Below are positions 1-10,178 of a DNA stretch of 64,000 bases, piece after piece. Position 1 is the stretch's first letter, and each line of letters opens with the position of its first letter. Origin of the DNA: Papaver somniferum (lineage: Eukaryota; Streptophyta; Magnoliopsida; Ranunculales; Papaveraceae). Below the pieces are notes generated by a model. It searched no databases and had not been told where the DNA came from. It saw only the letters and a program-made list of their open reading frames with translations. Made by a program: the position numbers and the translations under genes. Where the stretch lies: the NCBI RefSeq assembly GCF_003573695.1, contig NC_039361.1, positions 42,493,673 to 42,557,672 on the forward strand, in the 5' to 3' direction.

Positions 1-978
1 AAGAGTGAAAAGTAATAACACAGACTGTTTACAACAATGTATTGGTGTTGCAAAACAGCTGTTACAATGGAACTGTTACAGAAAAACTATTGCTTTGTAA
101 CTGATTTTAAGACCCTAGAATAAGACTTCCCTGAACAGCTTAATGTTCTTCAGCTGTTAAACAGTGACACTTTTCTGCGACTGTCTACCGAGGGTCAATG
201 TTCTTCAGCTGTTCTTCTTCAACAGCAGCAGCAGCAGAAACAGAGTTTGGTAAAGCTATGATTTCTTCTTCTCTGGCTCTCCTTAGGTTCCCAAACTCTC
301 GACACCTCTTCTACATGATCCAAGACATCTATTTATATCAAAAATACCGATTAAATCTCTCCCAAAATCTCTTTCCTTCTCTTCACGACCAAGTTGCGAC
401 AATTTCTTGTTTTAGGATTTCTATGCGTTTCTGAGCTTTCCTTTTTATTCTAAACTCTTCCTTAGATAGATACAAATCTTTGGGAAGGTTTACAGCGTTT
501 TAATCACTCTAAAATTCCCTAAAACAGGTCACACACGTGACTTTCCATATTTTTTTGTTGTGAGAAAAATCCGTCGTTTGAGCCCAATCTAATCGATTTA
601 AACACCCATATCAGATTCCTAGACCCATAAGGAGTCTATCCTATGAAAATCAGAGGTTTAATCGACCTCAAACTGCTCTTTAACTACACTTTTTTCCCGC
701 CAAAGATGGTTGCCCCTTATCCAGAGTAGGGGTGCGATTAGCAGATGCCTGGAAATGGGATGACCCTTAGTAATTAGGTTACCCCTTATCCAAAGTGAGG
801 GTCCGAATAACAAATATCCTCCCATGAACGCAAAAAACACTTTTCGAGCCAATTTCGCCGCAAAATCTTATTTTTCCAAAAACACCTACAAAGACATAAA
901 AAGCCAAAATAAATACAAAATCGAGCACTAGCAATATATACAATTGAGATTATATCAGACACAAAAATGTGTCTATCA
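1..978 (-). repeat. Diverged Athila-type LTR, probably solo, left end outside window
   Basis: The stretch resembles the three LTRs of the Athila array at 14076, 23085 and 32270. Shared landmarks in the same order are the GAAAAGTAATAACACAGAC-type start, the CAG trinucleotide run near 225-238, the paired blocks around 715-800 reading 'ccccttatccagagtaggg', and the terminus ACACAAAAATGTGTCTATCA ending at 978. Position 1 corresponds to roughly 540 bases into the later LTRs, so the first third lies outside the window. The bases after 978 do not match the Athila polypurine tract or internal region, which suggests a solo LTR. It is clearly more diverged than the other three. Confidence 0.75.
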
Positions 979-1440
979 CCCTCGGCCTCTCTTTTCCTAC
1001 CGTTGGCTTGTCATGTAGCTTCTCAACGGTTATTTTTCACCGGAGGTCCACCGGAAAACCCATCTGAACTTTATAAAAACTACATCCTTCTTCCTCTCTG
1101 AAGGTTTGTATCATCCTGTTAATCGATTAGATATCCCATAACCTTGTTCTCCTTATGAACTATACATTAGATTATGAAAATCACCAAAGTTTCAGCAATC
1201 ACCAAAATCAACAAAATTATGGATAACTCAATGGAAATCACTAACAGAAGCACTACTGTCAGTGAAATTGCATAAACAACACAATCCCAAGGCCTACACA
1301 ATGAAAAACTCACTCATCCCATGATCTTCAGTTACCCAGGCGCACCACAAATCACAAGACCAAAAGAGATCGCAAGAACCACAGACTACTCAGGGAACCC
1401 AACTTAGAAGATCCAAAATTTCAAATGATTACTTACACCC
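979..1440. other. Presumed pre-insertion host DNA with a TATA-like box
   Basis: No coding gene could be assigned. TATAAAAA at 1072-1079 is followed by a CT-rich stretch and a short open frame from an ATG at 1155. This could be the start of a plus-strand gene that the Tat insertion at 1441 cut, but nothing recognisable continues at 34671. The last five bases (CACCC, 1436-1440) are the left target-site duplication of the large element. Confidence 0.4.
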
Positions 1441-1812
1441 TGTTTGTGGGTGAAAAAAGTTTCTGCTGATTTTGGTAAATTCGCGTGTGTGGATGAGAAA
1501 AAGTCTAGACCCTAAACAATGCACTGCACGGGAGTACTTTTGATTCGAGAGATCAATCTGTACAATCCTGGCCTAAACCAAGAAATGGTCGTTCCATTCT
1601 TGCTTCGGTCACAAAGTGAAGGAGAAGGGTTGGTCTTAGGGAGGGAAGCAAAGAGAGTGTTGAGACCAGAATCGTTGAGTCTGAAGGTGTGGTTGTTTAT
1701 GACTTATATCTGAAGGTAGAACTGGATAGCAGAATGGAAAGCTACCATGTGATTTCTAGATATTGTATTGTTGCTGACCAAAACTTGTTGTTTAGTGAAA
1801 ATAGGTGAAGCT

Positions 1813-1820
1813 TATTTATA
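1813..1820 (-). promoter_or_regulatory. TATA box of Tat LTR
   Basis: TATAAATA on the minus strand. It is conserved at the equivalent place in the other LTR (10552-10559) and is the likely core promoter of the element. The position gives a long U3 upstream and a short R-U5 downstream. Confidence 0.55.
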
Positions 1821-2599
1821 CAAGTCATATTGAAACGTACCCTGGTCTCGTAGGAAGTAGAAACGATTGAGTGGTGGAAGAAAAGAGTAACGTGTAACCT
1901 TCAGGCGTTATGCTTCCATGATAAAGGAAGTGAATTCGTGTAACCGTTAGACATTATGCTTCCATGATGAAGGAAATGAATTCGTTTACACCGTTACTTT
2001 TCACCACCACTAATTATCCCGCTTCATGACACTTTCTTGTAACGGGCGCATTGCACGCCGCACGCTGTAAACCGCCAGACCAATACCCTGATGAGCATCC
2101 CCCAGTTTGTGACATGTTTGATGTCTCGAGTGTTTTCGTGGAAAACATGTAGCACTTTGTTACGTGTGAAAAGTAAAAGTTAAGGGACTTACCGTAGGAA
2201 AATAGCATGTAATGCTATTAGGCTCGTTTTGGCTGGTCTCCTAAAACTTGCCACAGGTTTGTCAGTTCGGTGGCGAACTTCGATGACTGAGATCGCATCT
2301 CATGAAGGAGGGTAGCCGTTGATTATGGCTACCTTGTGTTAGCGCCTGATAATGGCGCGGTGGCGTTTTGGTATACGCCAGTGGAAATGTGGCATGGCTC
2401 GTGCATGCCAGTGGAACAGTGGTGGAAGTGGCGCCTGACGTAGCCATGGCCACTATATTTAGGCAGCTGGTTGCCTGAAAACTCGCCACAAGTCTGTCAG
2501 TTTGGTGGCGAACTTGGATGGATGAGATTGCATTTCATGAGGAAGGATGGTCGTTGATTATGGCCGCATCTTGTTGTATAGCAAAGTGGCGCCATTAGA

Positions 2600-2910
2600 A
2601 AAGTGGCGCCTGTTGGAGCCATGGCATAGCGGCATGTTAGTGGCATGTCGGTGGCGTAGCCGTGGCATAGCGGCATGCTAGTAGCCGTGGCATAGAGACA
2701 TGCCAGTAGCCGTGGAATGTCAGTGGCGTTGTGGCATGGCCACGCCCGTGGCGTTGTAGCATGTCCAAAGTTAAAATTTGGCTCTATGGCCAAGTTAGGG
2801 CTTAGAGGCATGGCCAAGGCTAGGGTTTGGCACCGTGGACAAGGTTAGGGATTGGCCGCATGGCAAAGGCTAGGTTTTGGCGGCATGGACAATGCTAGGG
2901 TTTAGCGCCG
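2600..2910. repeat. Short tandem repeats in Tat U3
   Basis: Two imperfect repeat families are visible. One is built on GTGGCATAGCGGCATG (about 2610-2720). The other is a roughly 30-base unit with CATGGCCAAGGCTAGGGTTT (about 2755-2910). Both are present in the other LTR at about 11340-11660. They lie upstream of the TATA box, where repeats commonly act as promoter or packaging elements, but no function is shown. Confidence 0.6.
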
Positions 2911-3414
2911 TGGTGTTGGACCCACATGTGGGGTGGCAACATTGGCCATGTTCCCACATCAATCCCAACGCTCTGGGAAACGTTATTTGGCTTTGGTTGG
3001 CGTAGCAACTTTGACCAAATTAGGGTTTGGCATGTCGAAACCCTAATTAGTGTGTGTGGCATGCGGCCGCGGCATGGCGACACTTTTGTGCAAATGGCAC
3101 CATAGTTATGTCAAAGGAGTTATGGCAAGGCCATAGTATGGAAACGGCCACAGGAGTAGGGATTGCTATGGGTGTCCATGATATGGCGCCAACCCTCGGG
3201 ATTCCTGGGTCCCACACGGATCGTGGCATGTTACGGGGCCGAAGTGGCATAGTTTTTGTCACAACTGGAAATTAGGGTTTTGATTAATGCAGAGTCGTGT
3301 TTCGGACTAAAAAACCCTAATTTAAGCTTTTCATGGCGTTGGCCTCGAACAGGAGGTAGGTTAGCACATATGGCGCTATTTATGGCATGTTTCCACGAAG
3401 TGGCATTTTATCAT

Positions 3415-3480
3415 GTTACCGCGGTAGAGTAGCATGTTGGCATGTTACCGCGGCAGAGTGACATGTTGGCATGCCGATCA
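3415..3480. repeat. Direct repeats with GGCATGTTACCGCGGCAGAG core
   Basis: Two or three tandem copies of a roughly 30-base unit (GTTGGCATGTTACCGCGG with variants). A matching block is at 12150-12225 in the other LTR. Confidence 0.55.
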
Positions 3481-3559
3481 ATATGTTGTTGTGGCAGGGA
3501 GCGCTTGGCTTGCCAGTTAGTATAGTGGCGCGACAGGGTGCGTTTCGCCTTTAATGTAT

Positions 3560-3850
3560 GGTGGCAAGTTTAGAGCAACTTAATTGGCCAAGAAAAGGGG
3601 GCCGGACAAACATAAGGCGCGGCTATAATTCTGGTGAGAGTGTGGCGGCTTTAAAGCGACCTGACTGGTCGATTAAAAGAGGGCCAGCCAAGCATGGGCG
3701 TGGATACACTTCTGGAGAGAGTGCGGCGACTTTAGAGTGACCTTATTGGTCGATGGGAAGTGGGGCCGACAAGTATGGGCCTAACCACAACTTATGTGCG
3801 CGTGGCGAGTTTAAAGCAACCTGATTGGTCGATGAAAATAGGGTCGGTTT
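3560..3850. repeat. Direct repeats with CGACCTGATTGGTCGAT core
   Basis: Four or more imperfect copies of a roughly 65-75-base unit containing a half-palindrome CGACC..GGTCG and CTTCTGG. The same array is at 12310-12600 in the 5' LTR copy. The repeats form short open frames on the plus strand, which I regard as chance. Confidence 0.6.
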
Positions 3851-4502
3851 AGGATGGGGCGTGGCCAATGGAAAGTGGCACCAGCTGGCCTAAAGCATGG
3901 CCACACCTCCCTTTGCTGTTGTGGCTCCCTGTTTTTTTAATTTTGGGTAGGGTTTTGCACCTACTAATCCATGGAGGATTAATTTCCTAGTTTGCCTAGG
4001 CTTACTTTCGTCAAGCAAGGTCTGGTATACTGCGCGAGGCGCGAAACCCTAACTTCTACAAGTTAGTCAGGGCAATTGATTGAATTCTATGTATTGACTC
4101 AGAGTTCTTTTAAATTCATTGCCAGAGAGCAACATGCTTTTCTGATTGAATGCCTTATGCAAAGACCTTATTCTTGATATTTGGATATTCGTGTTACTCT
4201 GTCGCGAGTGAACACAAATCGCCATGCCATATCAACATTAAGGGTTCAGTTGGGGAACATGGCATAGAAGGCATTCAAAGGAACTTATATTATGTGAATA
4301 TAGGCAAGGGGACGAAATTTACAGAACATCTGGGATGGTTCCTACATTCGCCAGTCTGGATAAATTTCATGTAGATATATTGAACGACTCAATAGATATG
4401 CTAGCGGAGAGGTTAGCCCTCACGGCTTTGTTTCCTTACAGAGTGACGTCATATCAGATGCAAGGTTTTATGATTTTAACCCTAAGCTAAAAACCACTAA
4501 CA

Positions 4503-4524
4503 ATATTAAGTCCCCTGCTTAGCA
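4503..4524 (-). other. Polypurine tract region of Tat element
   Basis: Just inside the 3' LTR the minus strand reads AAGCAGGGGACTTAATAT and then the LTR start TGTTAGTGG. The purine run AAGCAGGGGA is the expected primer for plus-strand DNA synthesis. Confidence 0.55.
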
Positions 4525-5642
4525 GGTAACAGTGGCATTGTTGCAGGGTAAGCATGAGATGGTGACAGACAAGAGTAAAATCGAAAGGGCAAGACGTTAA
4601 GAGATTTCCGAGGAAATTCAACTAACCTTTAGCGGAAGGCATGAGGAATCCGTGATCCCTGTGTTGGCGGCTCTGCATAATTCTGACTTGGCCATAGGGT
4701 GTTGGCGTCAGCGCTGAAACTTTGGCTAGCAGAGATGGCACTGCGATTTGGTCCGCGGAACAGGCGTTGGCTAGTTTGGTCAAGGAACGTGCAGAGATGA
4801 CGCCAGGGGCGGAACTACTAAGTGACTTGGGCTGGCTTAAGCCAGCCCAAAGTCCAGAAAAACATGTTTTTTTTTACCATGGTTTCAAGTTCGGCAAAAA
4901 ATATCACATCTAAAATACAAGCTTAAGCCACCCCCACAAATCCTATTCGTTTTCAAGACACCCCGAGATTTATTTTCCATCTCCGCCACTGGATGACGCT
5001 GCTTTGAACCGCGGAGATGGCGCTGCTTCGGCTAGTGAACGGCTAAGATGGCGCCGCTTTGGCTAGTGGAGACGGCGCTTCTTTGAAGCTTTGGATATCA
5101 AACAGTGAAGATAGAGCCGGTTTTTTTTTTTTGCATAATGGGCAGAGATGATGCGGCTTTGATAACGGGGTGCTGGAGTCATGGCGTTGCTTGCTAGACT
5201 ATGGAGCAGGCGCAGATGGCGTTGCTTGTCTGGTGGAGCGCACGGAGGTTGTGCTGCTTTGAGCGGTGAAGAAGGCGTTCTTTTGGTTAGGTCACGGAAT
5301 GGCAGGGAGAGTGCCTGGTCGGTCATTTCGGGTCCGCTCGCCTTCTTCTGTGCATAACCCGAAAGAAGAAACCTTCTTATACTTCAAAATACAGTGTATA
5401 TAAAAGGCGTTGTCCACCCTTTTATTTTCGTATTATTGGATTTATCTCTGTAGTGGAAAGCCTCTTTCCATCGGCAGTCCAGGTGAGCCAATTATTATTT
5501 CTTTCATATAGATCATCATAAAATTGCACCCATCCTCTTCACAGGTATCGTCTCATGTCTTTTCTCATAGTTCTCCATTTTTTGTTCTTCATTATGTAGA
5601 TTGTCGATGCAGACATAATGTAAAAAAATTTTGTAGTGCACA
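4525..5642. other. Tat 3' noncoding region
   Basis: No coding signal. At about 4990-5240 there are imperfect repeats around GAGATGGCGCTGCTTTG. A run of T occurs at 5121-5132. The segment is part of the long spacer between the integrase remnant and the 3' LTR. Confidence 0.6.
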
Positions 5643-6387
5643 ATGGGATCTTCCGCTGATGATCATACCTCTAACTCTTCAGAGAAATTTTTTTAAGTCG
5701 ACAAACCCAGGTTTTCTTCACTTGAGGACATATTAAACCAAATCAATCCTTTGTTCCATGCAATCGGTCGGATCATACAAGGCATGTCTCCCGCCCATCT
5801 ACGCATCGTGCGGTTGCGTGCCCAGGCTTTCATGGCTTTGATTGACATGTAGGAGAAGTCGAGACGTTATGAATCATCCCAGCAAGTCGGGAAATATCAA
5901 CGTGATGAAGCTTCTCCACAACCCAGTGTCAAGGCTGAACGATTCGCCTCTCGATTGAAACGGCGAAGGACTGAGTCCAAGAAACTTCTAGACGAGAGCC
6001 AGTTTAATTACCCTGTCCATGATGGTATCGTAATCCTCGATTCTGAGGTGGAAGAACCGGGGCATTCCCAAGAGGCCGTGGTTTGCGAGACTGAAGCAGC
6101 TTCTGAAGTGGATGTCGAAACTACTGTTGAGGAAATCAAAGCGACCGCTGGGGATGCTGTCAAAGCAGATGGTGAAGTGGTGGGAGCATATGTTTGAGTC
6201 GTTGGAGAAGCTGCGGGGACATATACTGGGACTGTTGTCGAAGCGGATTCCGGATGGGATGTTGAAACTGCTGCTGAGACGGCTTCTGGATGGAATGTTG
6301 AAGCTGAAACGGCTTCCGGATGGGATGTTGAAGCTGAAACGGCTTCTGGATGGGGTGTTGAAGCTGCTGCTGAGATAGCTTCTGGAT
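5643..6387 (+). pseudogene. Decayed antisense ORF of the Tat element
   Basis: One plus-strand reading frame, opposite to gag-pol, runs from an ATG at 5643 to about 6387 with three in-frame stops: TAA 5694, TAG 5850 and TGA near 6195. The conceptual product (about 245 residues) starts MGSSADDHTS and has a helical middle part (DILNQINPLFHAIGRIIQGM), a basic patch near FASRLKRRRTESKK, an acidic middle and a C-terminal run of about 10-residue repeats (GWDVEAETAS). Extra antisense ORFs between integrase and the 3' LTR are known from several Tat-group elements (established knowledge), and the position here fits that pattern. Their function is unknown. The continued open frame across the stops suggests past coding. 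No homologous family could be named from the sequence alone. Confidence 0.6.
6236..6387 (+). repeat. 30-36-base tandem repeat encoding GWDVEAETAS
   Basis: Four to five in-frame copies of a unit reading GGATGGGATGTTGAAGCTGA with variants. Unit length varies by multiples of three (30 or 36 bases), so the frame is kept, which supports a once-translated C-terminal repeat domain in the antisense ORF. Confidence 0.75.
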
Positions 6388-7360
6388 AGAATGTTTGCTG
6401 ACGGAAAAGGTGCTGGGGCAAGTGCTTGAAAAAGCTCCGATGGAGGCGTCATTGACCAAGGTGTTCGTCATTGACAACTGGTTTTACCGTTTTGCGATTT
6501 CTTTCCATAGAGAAAACAATCTTTTCGTAGCTCGTAGATATTTTTTGATACTTTAGTTTTTTTTTTTTTGTTTTGTGTGACTGAAGCCATGTCTCACCGA
6601 TTAACATTCATTCGTTTATGCAGCTTTGAAAATTTCATATCTTTGATTGAATGAATAAAATCTCCCGAAAGAACCCTAAACTCCTTTTGCGAAAAACCAT
6701 TTCTTTCATCCTAATAACAATCCAGCGGAAGAGAGCCAAAATACAATAATGCTAATAGGCGTGTTATCTTCTTTCCGTTTAGCTACTTTCATAGCAACGC
6801 CTCACATGTCGTTGAAAATAGTAACTCAAAACGTGAGAAAATAGTAGCGACGATTAAGGATTTGACCAACCTTTTTATTGGATTTTCCCTTGCAAATTAT
6901 CCAGGGCTTCTGTGGCATGCCGCCTGAGTGCGTAGAAGTGCGGGCTGCCACAAGCTGGATAACACGTCATGAGAGAAATAGAGAAAACCCGTCAGGTGAA
7001 AGCCGTGGCTAGAGATTCTTGAAAGAAAGTGTCTGCATCGCTGCTTGATGATCTTCTTTCTTGTATTATTCTTTTCTTCAGTATCTTTTGAATAAGACAT
7101 TTTTGTGGGGGTTTGATTTCTCTGGTTTTCAGTCGACGGGTAATGACTCTGTGAGAGTTTGGGTTTACTTGGTATTTTTCTTTTAAGATGGCTCAGGAAA
7201 GCTTTTTAAGGAAAGATGTTCTTTAATTGAAATTGAGAATTCTACTCACAAATGCAAGCGGTGCAATCATTTTAGAGAAGTTACAAGCATTGCATGAAAG
7301 GGGAAATTGTTGAAGGAAATACTGAAAGGAGAACGCTGGAGGAGAAGGTAGCACATTGTT
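6388..7360. other. Tat spacer without gene
   Basis: I see no coding signal here. There is a T-rich run at 6557-6571. The segment joins the antisense ORF end to the integrase remnant. Confidence 0.5.
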
Positions 7361-7981
7361 TTAGGTATTGAAGGGCTTGATCCATCGCGAGTGAATCGTC
7401 ACACCTTCCAACATGTCGGCATTGATGAGTTTGCAGTAACCACCCAAGATAACATCTGCCACCAAATATGGCTCGTCTTCCTTTTCTTTAGGCGAATCGG
7501 GTTGAGTGGCCATGTTCAATGTTACATTTCCAACTTGAAACGAGGTCGCCTTGACTACCATGTCTCCAATTTGAAACGGGTTTGGGAGTTGTGCAACCAC
7601 TTGATTTTTGAGCTCGTCATCTTTGACTGCAGCAGCTTCCAAATTTTTGACAAAGAACTTGAAAGGCCCAATATCCCATTCACATCTCTTAATTGCGCCC
7701 GAGTTGATAACCCGACCGAGTCCCCATGCCTGGACGAGAGGAGGAGTGACTGGGTGCAGAAAGGGTTGTTTAACCAGACTTACTTGTGTTCGGAATTTGC
7801 GGATGAACGTCGACGGGCTTTCTCCAGGTAATCGAGTTGCATTGGTAATTTGTTGATACGGCAACATGTAATCTTCAAAGTTGGACGGCTTGTTGGAAAT
7901 TCTTTCGAGTATCGACACCGGCAGAGGGGATACTCCCAATTTCGCTTTGTTGCCATGTGCCCATGAGCGCCCCAGAACCAT
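7361..7981 (-). pseudogene. Tat protease C-terminus joined to integrase C-terminal tail
   Basis: This 206-codon open frame begins MVLGRSWAHGNKAKLG, like the conserved end of Tat/Ogre-type proteases (LLGRPW.H). It ends with the integrase tail: FQIGDMVVKAT near residue 136, then YLVADVILGGYCKLINADM and a stop. Between them are about 110 residues that I do not recognise. The several hundred residues of reverse transcriptase, RNase H and the zinc and DDE parts of integrase that should lie here are absent. The joint is open-reading, so the deletion is old or the product was tolerated. The element depends on another element for reverse transcription, as non-autonomous Tat derivatives do. Alternative: the middle part is novel captured sequence. 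Confidence 0.6.
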
Positions 7982-7996
7982 GTCATAATTTGAGAG

Positions 7997-8490
7997 TTAT
8001 TTGACAGTACGGAATTTGCCACGTGTTAGAACGTCTCCCACCTTGATTTCAAGATTGATGTAGCCATATGCGTCTATTGCTTCTCCTTCCAAATTTTTGA
8101 CCATGATTGGGGAACGGGTAGCCTCCTGCTTCGATATTCCCGCAGCTCTCAGAGTTTTGGTAGTAACGATTTTGAAGTCAGAGGCCGCGTCGATCAATGT
8201 GTTGTCGAGCTCGGCGTCCCTCAGATAAACTGTGGTCAGCATTCCCCAGTTGTATTTTCCAGCACCGCTTCCCGAGATAGTTTGGGGTCCTGGTGTGGTT
8301 TCTTCAGTAGGAAAAAGTTTCTTTCCCGACACAACTCGATTGAGAGCTGTAAATATATCTTGACGCTGCGCCTTGGAGAAATAGAGAATCTCGCATACAT
8401 GCTCCATGATGGATTGCACGGTTTTGTGAACAGAGTCCCCAGAGAACATGCAACTCCTGACTGGAAGAGGATCTCTGTGAACTCCCTCAT
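7997..8490 (-). pseudogene. Tat aspartic protease remnant
   Basis: The frame encodes a retropepsin-like segment: NTLIDAASDFKIVTTKTLRA, then MVKNLEGEAIDAYGYINLEI. In active proteases the first motif is D-[ST]-G or, in plant Ty3 elements, D-x-G. Here it is D-A-A-S, so the catalytic loop has lost its glycine. A stop after FRTVK (7997) separates it from the MVLGRSW segment downstream. Upstream it is preceded by the gag zinc-knuckle segment in another frame. The call rests on order and motif, not on a database match. Confidence 0.55.
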
Positions 8491-8512
8491 TGCCCAGTTG
8501 AATTTCCCCTGC

Positions 8513-10092
8513 CTACACCTTTTTTTTGAAGATACGCTTTAACTTATTGCAGTCACTGGTCGAGTGATGGACAAATCTGTGGTAGCGACAATACTTAGGA
8601 TTTTCCATTTCCTCTTCAGTTGGTGGGCGCCTGATAGGAGGTAGCTTGATGGTATCATATTGGATCCATGCTTCCAAGAGTTCAATTACCTCTTCGATTG
8701 GGAACGGGAAACCCAAGGCATTTTCTCCGGCTTCTGGATGCTGCGCAAGAACCTTAGTTGCGGTCTTTCGTGGTAGAGCCGCCTGATATGCTGGTATTGT
8801 ACGCTTGGATTGATGTTCTGCCGCCGGAGCCTTCCTTTTTCCTCTTTCACTTACCACGCTCACAGAGGGGCCAGTGTTATATTTCTTGTTGATGAGGCGT
8901 ATGTTTCCTCGAGTTTCGCGTGCGTCTTTAACCTTGGCTGGCCTGGTTCTTTCCAACAATGCTGGTGCTGTTGTGGATGACCGTTTAACATCCTCATGGA
9001 GTTCAGAGAATCTATTAATTGTTGTTCGGTCACATTTGGGTCGTGACAGTCCAGCGCTTGAATCCTGAATCTTTTGACATAATCATTTGGATGTTCATTG
9101 TTTCGTTGGAACATCCTCCCTAAATCTGAGAAGGTAATTTGCTCAGAAACTAAGAAGTACTTCTTGTAGAAAGCCGTAACCATGTCACCCCAGTTGGGTA
9201 TGCTTTTTGGTGCAATGTTGTTGTACCAGGTGTATGCTCTTCCGGTAAGTGACTTCGAAAACTCCCTCAAACAGAGAACATGGTTGTATTCATGCTCGAG
9301 CAAGGATTCCAAAAATCGAGAGACATGTTCATGCACATTACCGGTAACATCATACAAGGAGAATTTAGGAGAAGAGTACCCTCTCGGAAGAGGAATTCTT
9401 TGTATTTCAGGAGGATACAAGGGTTAATGTTGATGCATGTCTGTTGAATCACTTTTGTCTCGGTTTCGAAGAAGTTATTTCAAATCTTCTCGTGTGACAA
9501 AATTAGACGGTTGATTCCTCTCCGTCGGAGCCCCTGAACGAGTCTCTTCATCAACAAAGGTGCGCTTTGTTGAGGCCTCGGTGCCAGGAGTATTGAAGGT
9601 GTTCCTCATTGGCTCTGGTTGGCGTGGTTCTTGTGGTAGGCGCTCCGTTAGTGTGTTGATAAAAAGAAGCACCTCTTTTTGAGTCGAAGCCATGTCGGTC
9701 TGAGCCTTAACAAGAACTTCCTATCTTTCCATCAAATCAACAATGGTAATATGGGGTCGGCTCACTCTGGATCTCCTAGTATCTCGTACTGATGGTGGAG
9801 TAGCAGCGACTCTGGTGACGGTTGGAGAAGTCACGTTTGAAGAAAGTTGGGGGGTGGGGGCAGCAGTGGCCCGGGCTCTGGTGACTAGAGGTGTAACACC
9901 TGAAGGAACATTTTCTGCGGAAGCGGCTCTGGCTCTGGTGACCGAAGGTGTAACACCTGAAGGAGCGTTCTCCGTGCCGCTGGTGTTGAGAGGTGGCGTA
10001 TTAACGCCACTGGAAGAAACGTTAATAACAAGAGTAATCTCAACGCTAGTGTTTTCAGGGTTTGTTACTGATCCGGACCTGAGTTCTACCAT
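8513..10092 (-). pseudogene. Tat gag (capsid/nucleocapsid) with stops and a frameshift
   Basis: The likely start is the ATG at 10092 (MVELRSGSVTNPEN). The N-terminal part is Ser/Thr/Pro-rich with a duplicated SGVTP.VTRARA unit. The same frame continues with stops at 9721, 9475 and near 9421. The capsid-like domain follows at about 9400-9000: KSLTGRAYTWYNNIAPKSIP and MVTAFYKKYF, typical of plant retrotransposon gag. A frameshift near 8970 leads to the 8959-8513 frame, which ends in a zinc-knuckle-like motif YCRYHRFVHHSTSDCNKLK. In Tat/Ogre elements this C-x2-x-H..H..C arrangement is usual just before protease. The protein would package element RNA. It is non-functional as it stands. Confidence 0.7.
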
Positions 10093-10158
10093 CTTGAGAT
10101 CGGGATTGAAAAAGTGAAATTGGAAATTAGAAATTGGTATTGCAACCGAGAGATTAAT

Positions 10159-10176
10159 CTCCCACTGTGGTCGCCA
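10159..10176 (-). other. Primer-binding site of Tat element
   Basis: On the minus strand the 5' LTR ends ...CACAAACA, then AT, then TGGCGACCACAGTGGGAG. The two-base gap and the TGG start are standard for a tRNA 3'-end primer site. The exact tRNA was not determined. Confidence 0.7.
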
Positions 10177-10178
10177 AT

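Larger units (their letters stand above)
1441..4502 (-). repeat. 3' LTR of the Tat element (3062 bp)
   Basis: The sequence is TGTTTGTGGG... to ...CTAACA (plus strand), matching 10179-13070 plus 34520-34665. Over the first 160 bases I count about nine differences from the other LTR, i.e. roughly 5 percent. A TATAAATA box on the minus strand lies at 1813-1820, only about 370 bases from the 3' end of the LTR, so U3 is very long (about 2.7 kb) and R-U5 is short. The U3 carries several families of short repeats. Confidence 0.85.

Noticed and set aside
2262..2817. Minus-strand open frames in the first Tat LTR
   Set aside because: They are built of short GC-rich repeats, occur in matching frames in the other LTR and show no domain. 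Regarded as chance frames in U3.
6160..6477. Minus-strand Ser/Pro/Gln-rich frames over the 30-base repeats
   Set aside because: All frames of a repeat with unit length divisible by three stay open. The plus frame is preferred because it continues upstream and matches the known position of antisense ORFs in Tat elements.
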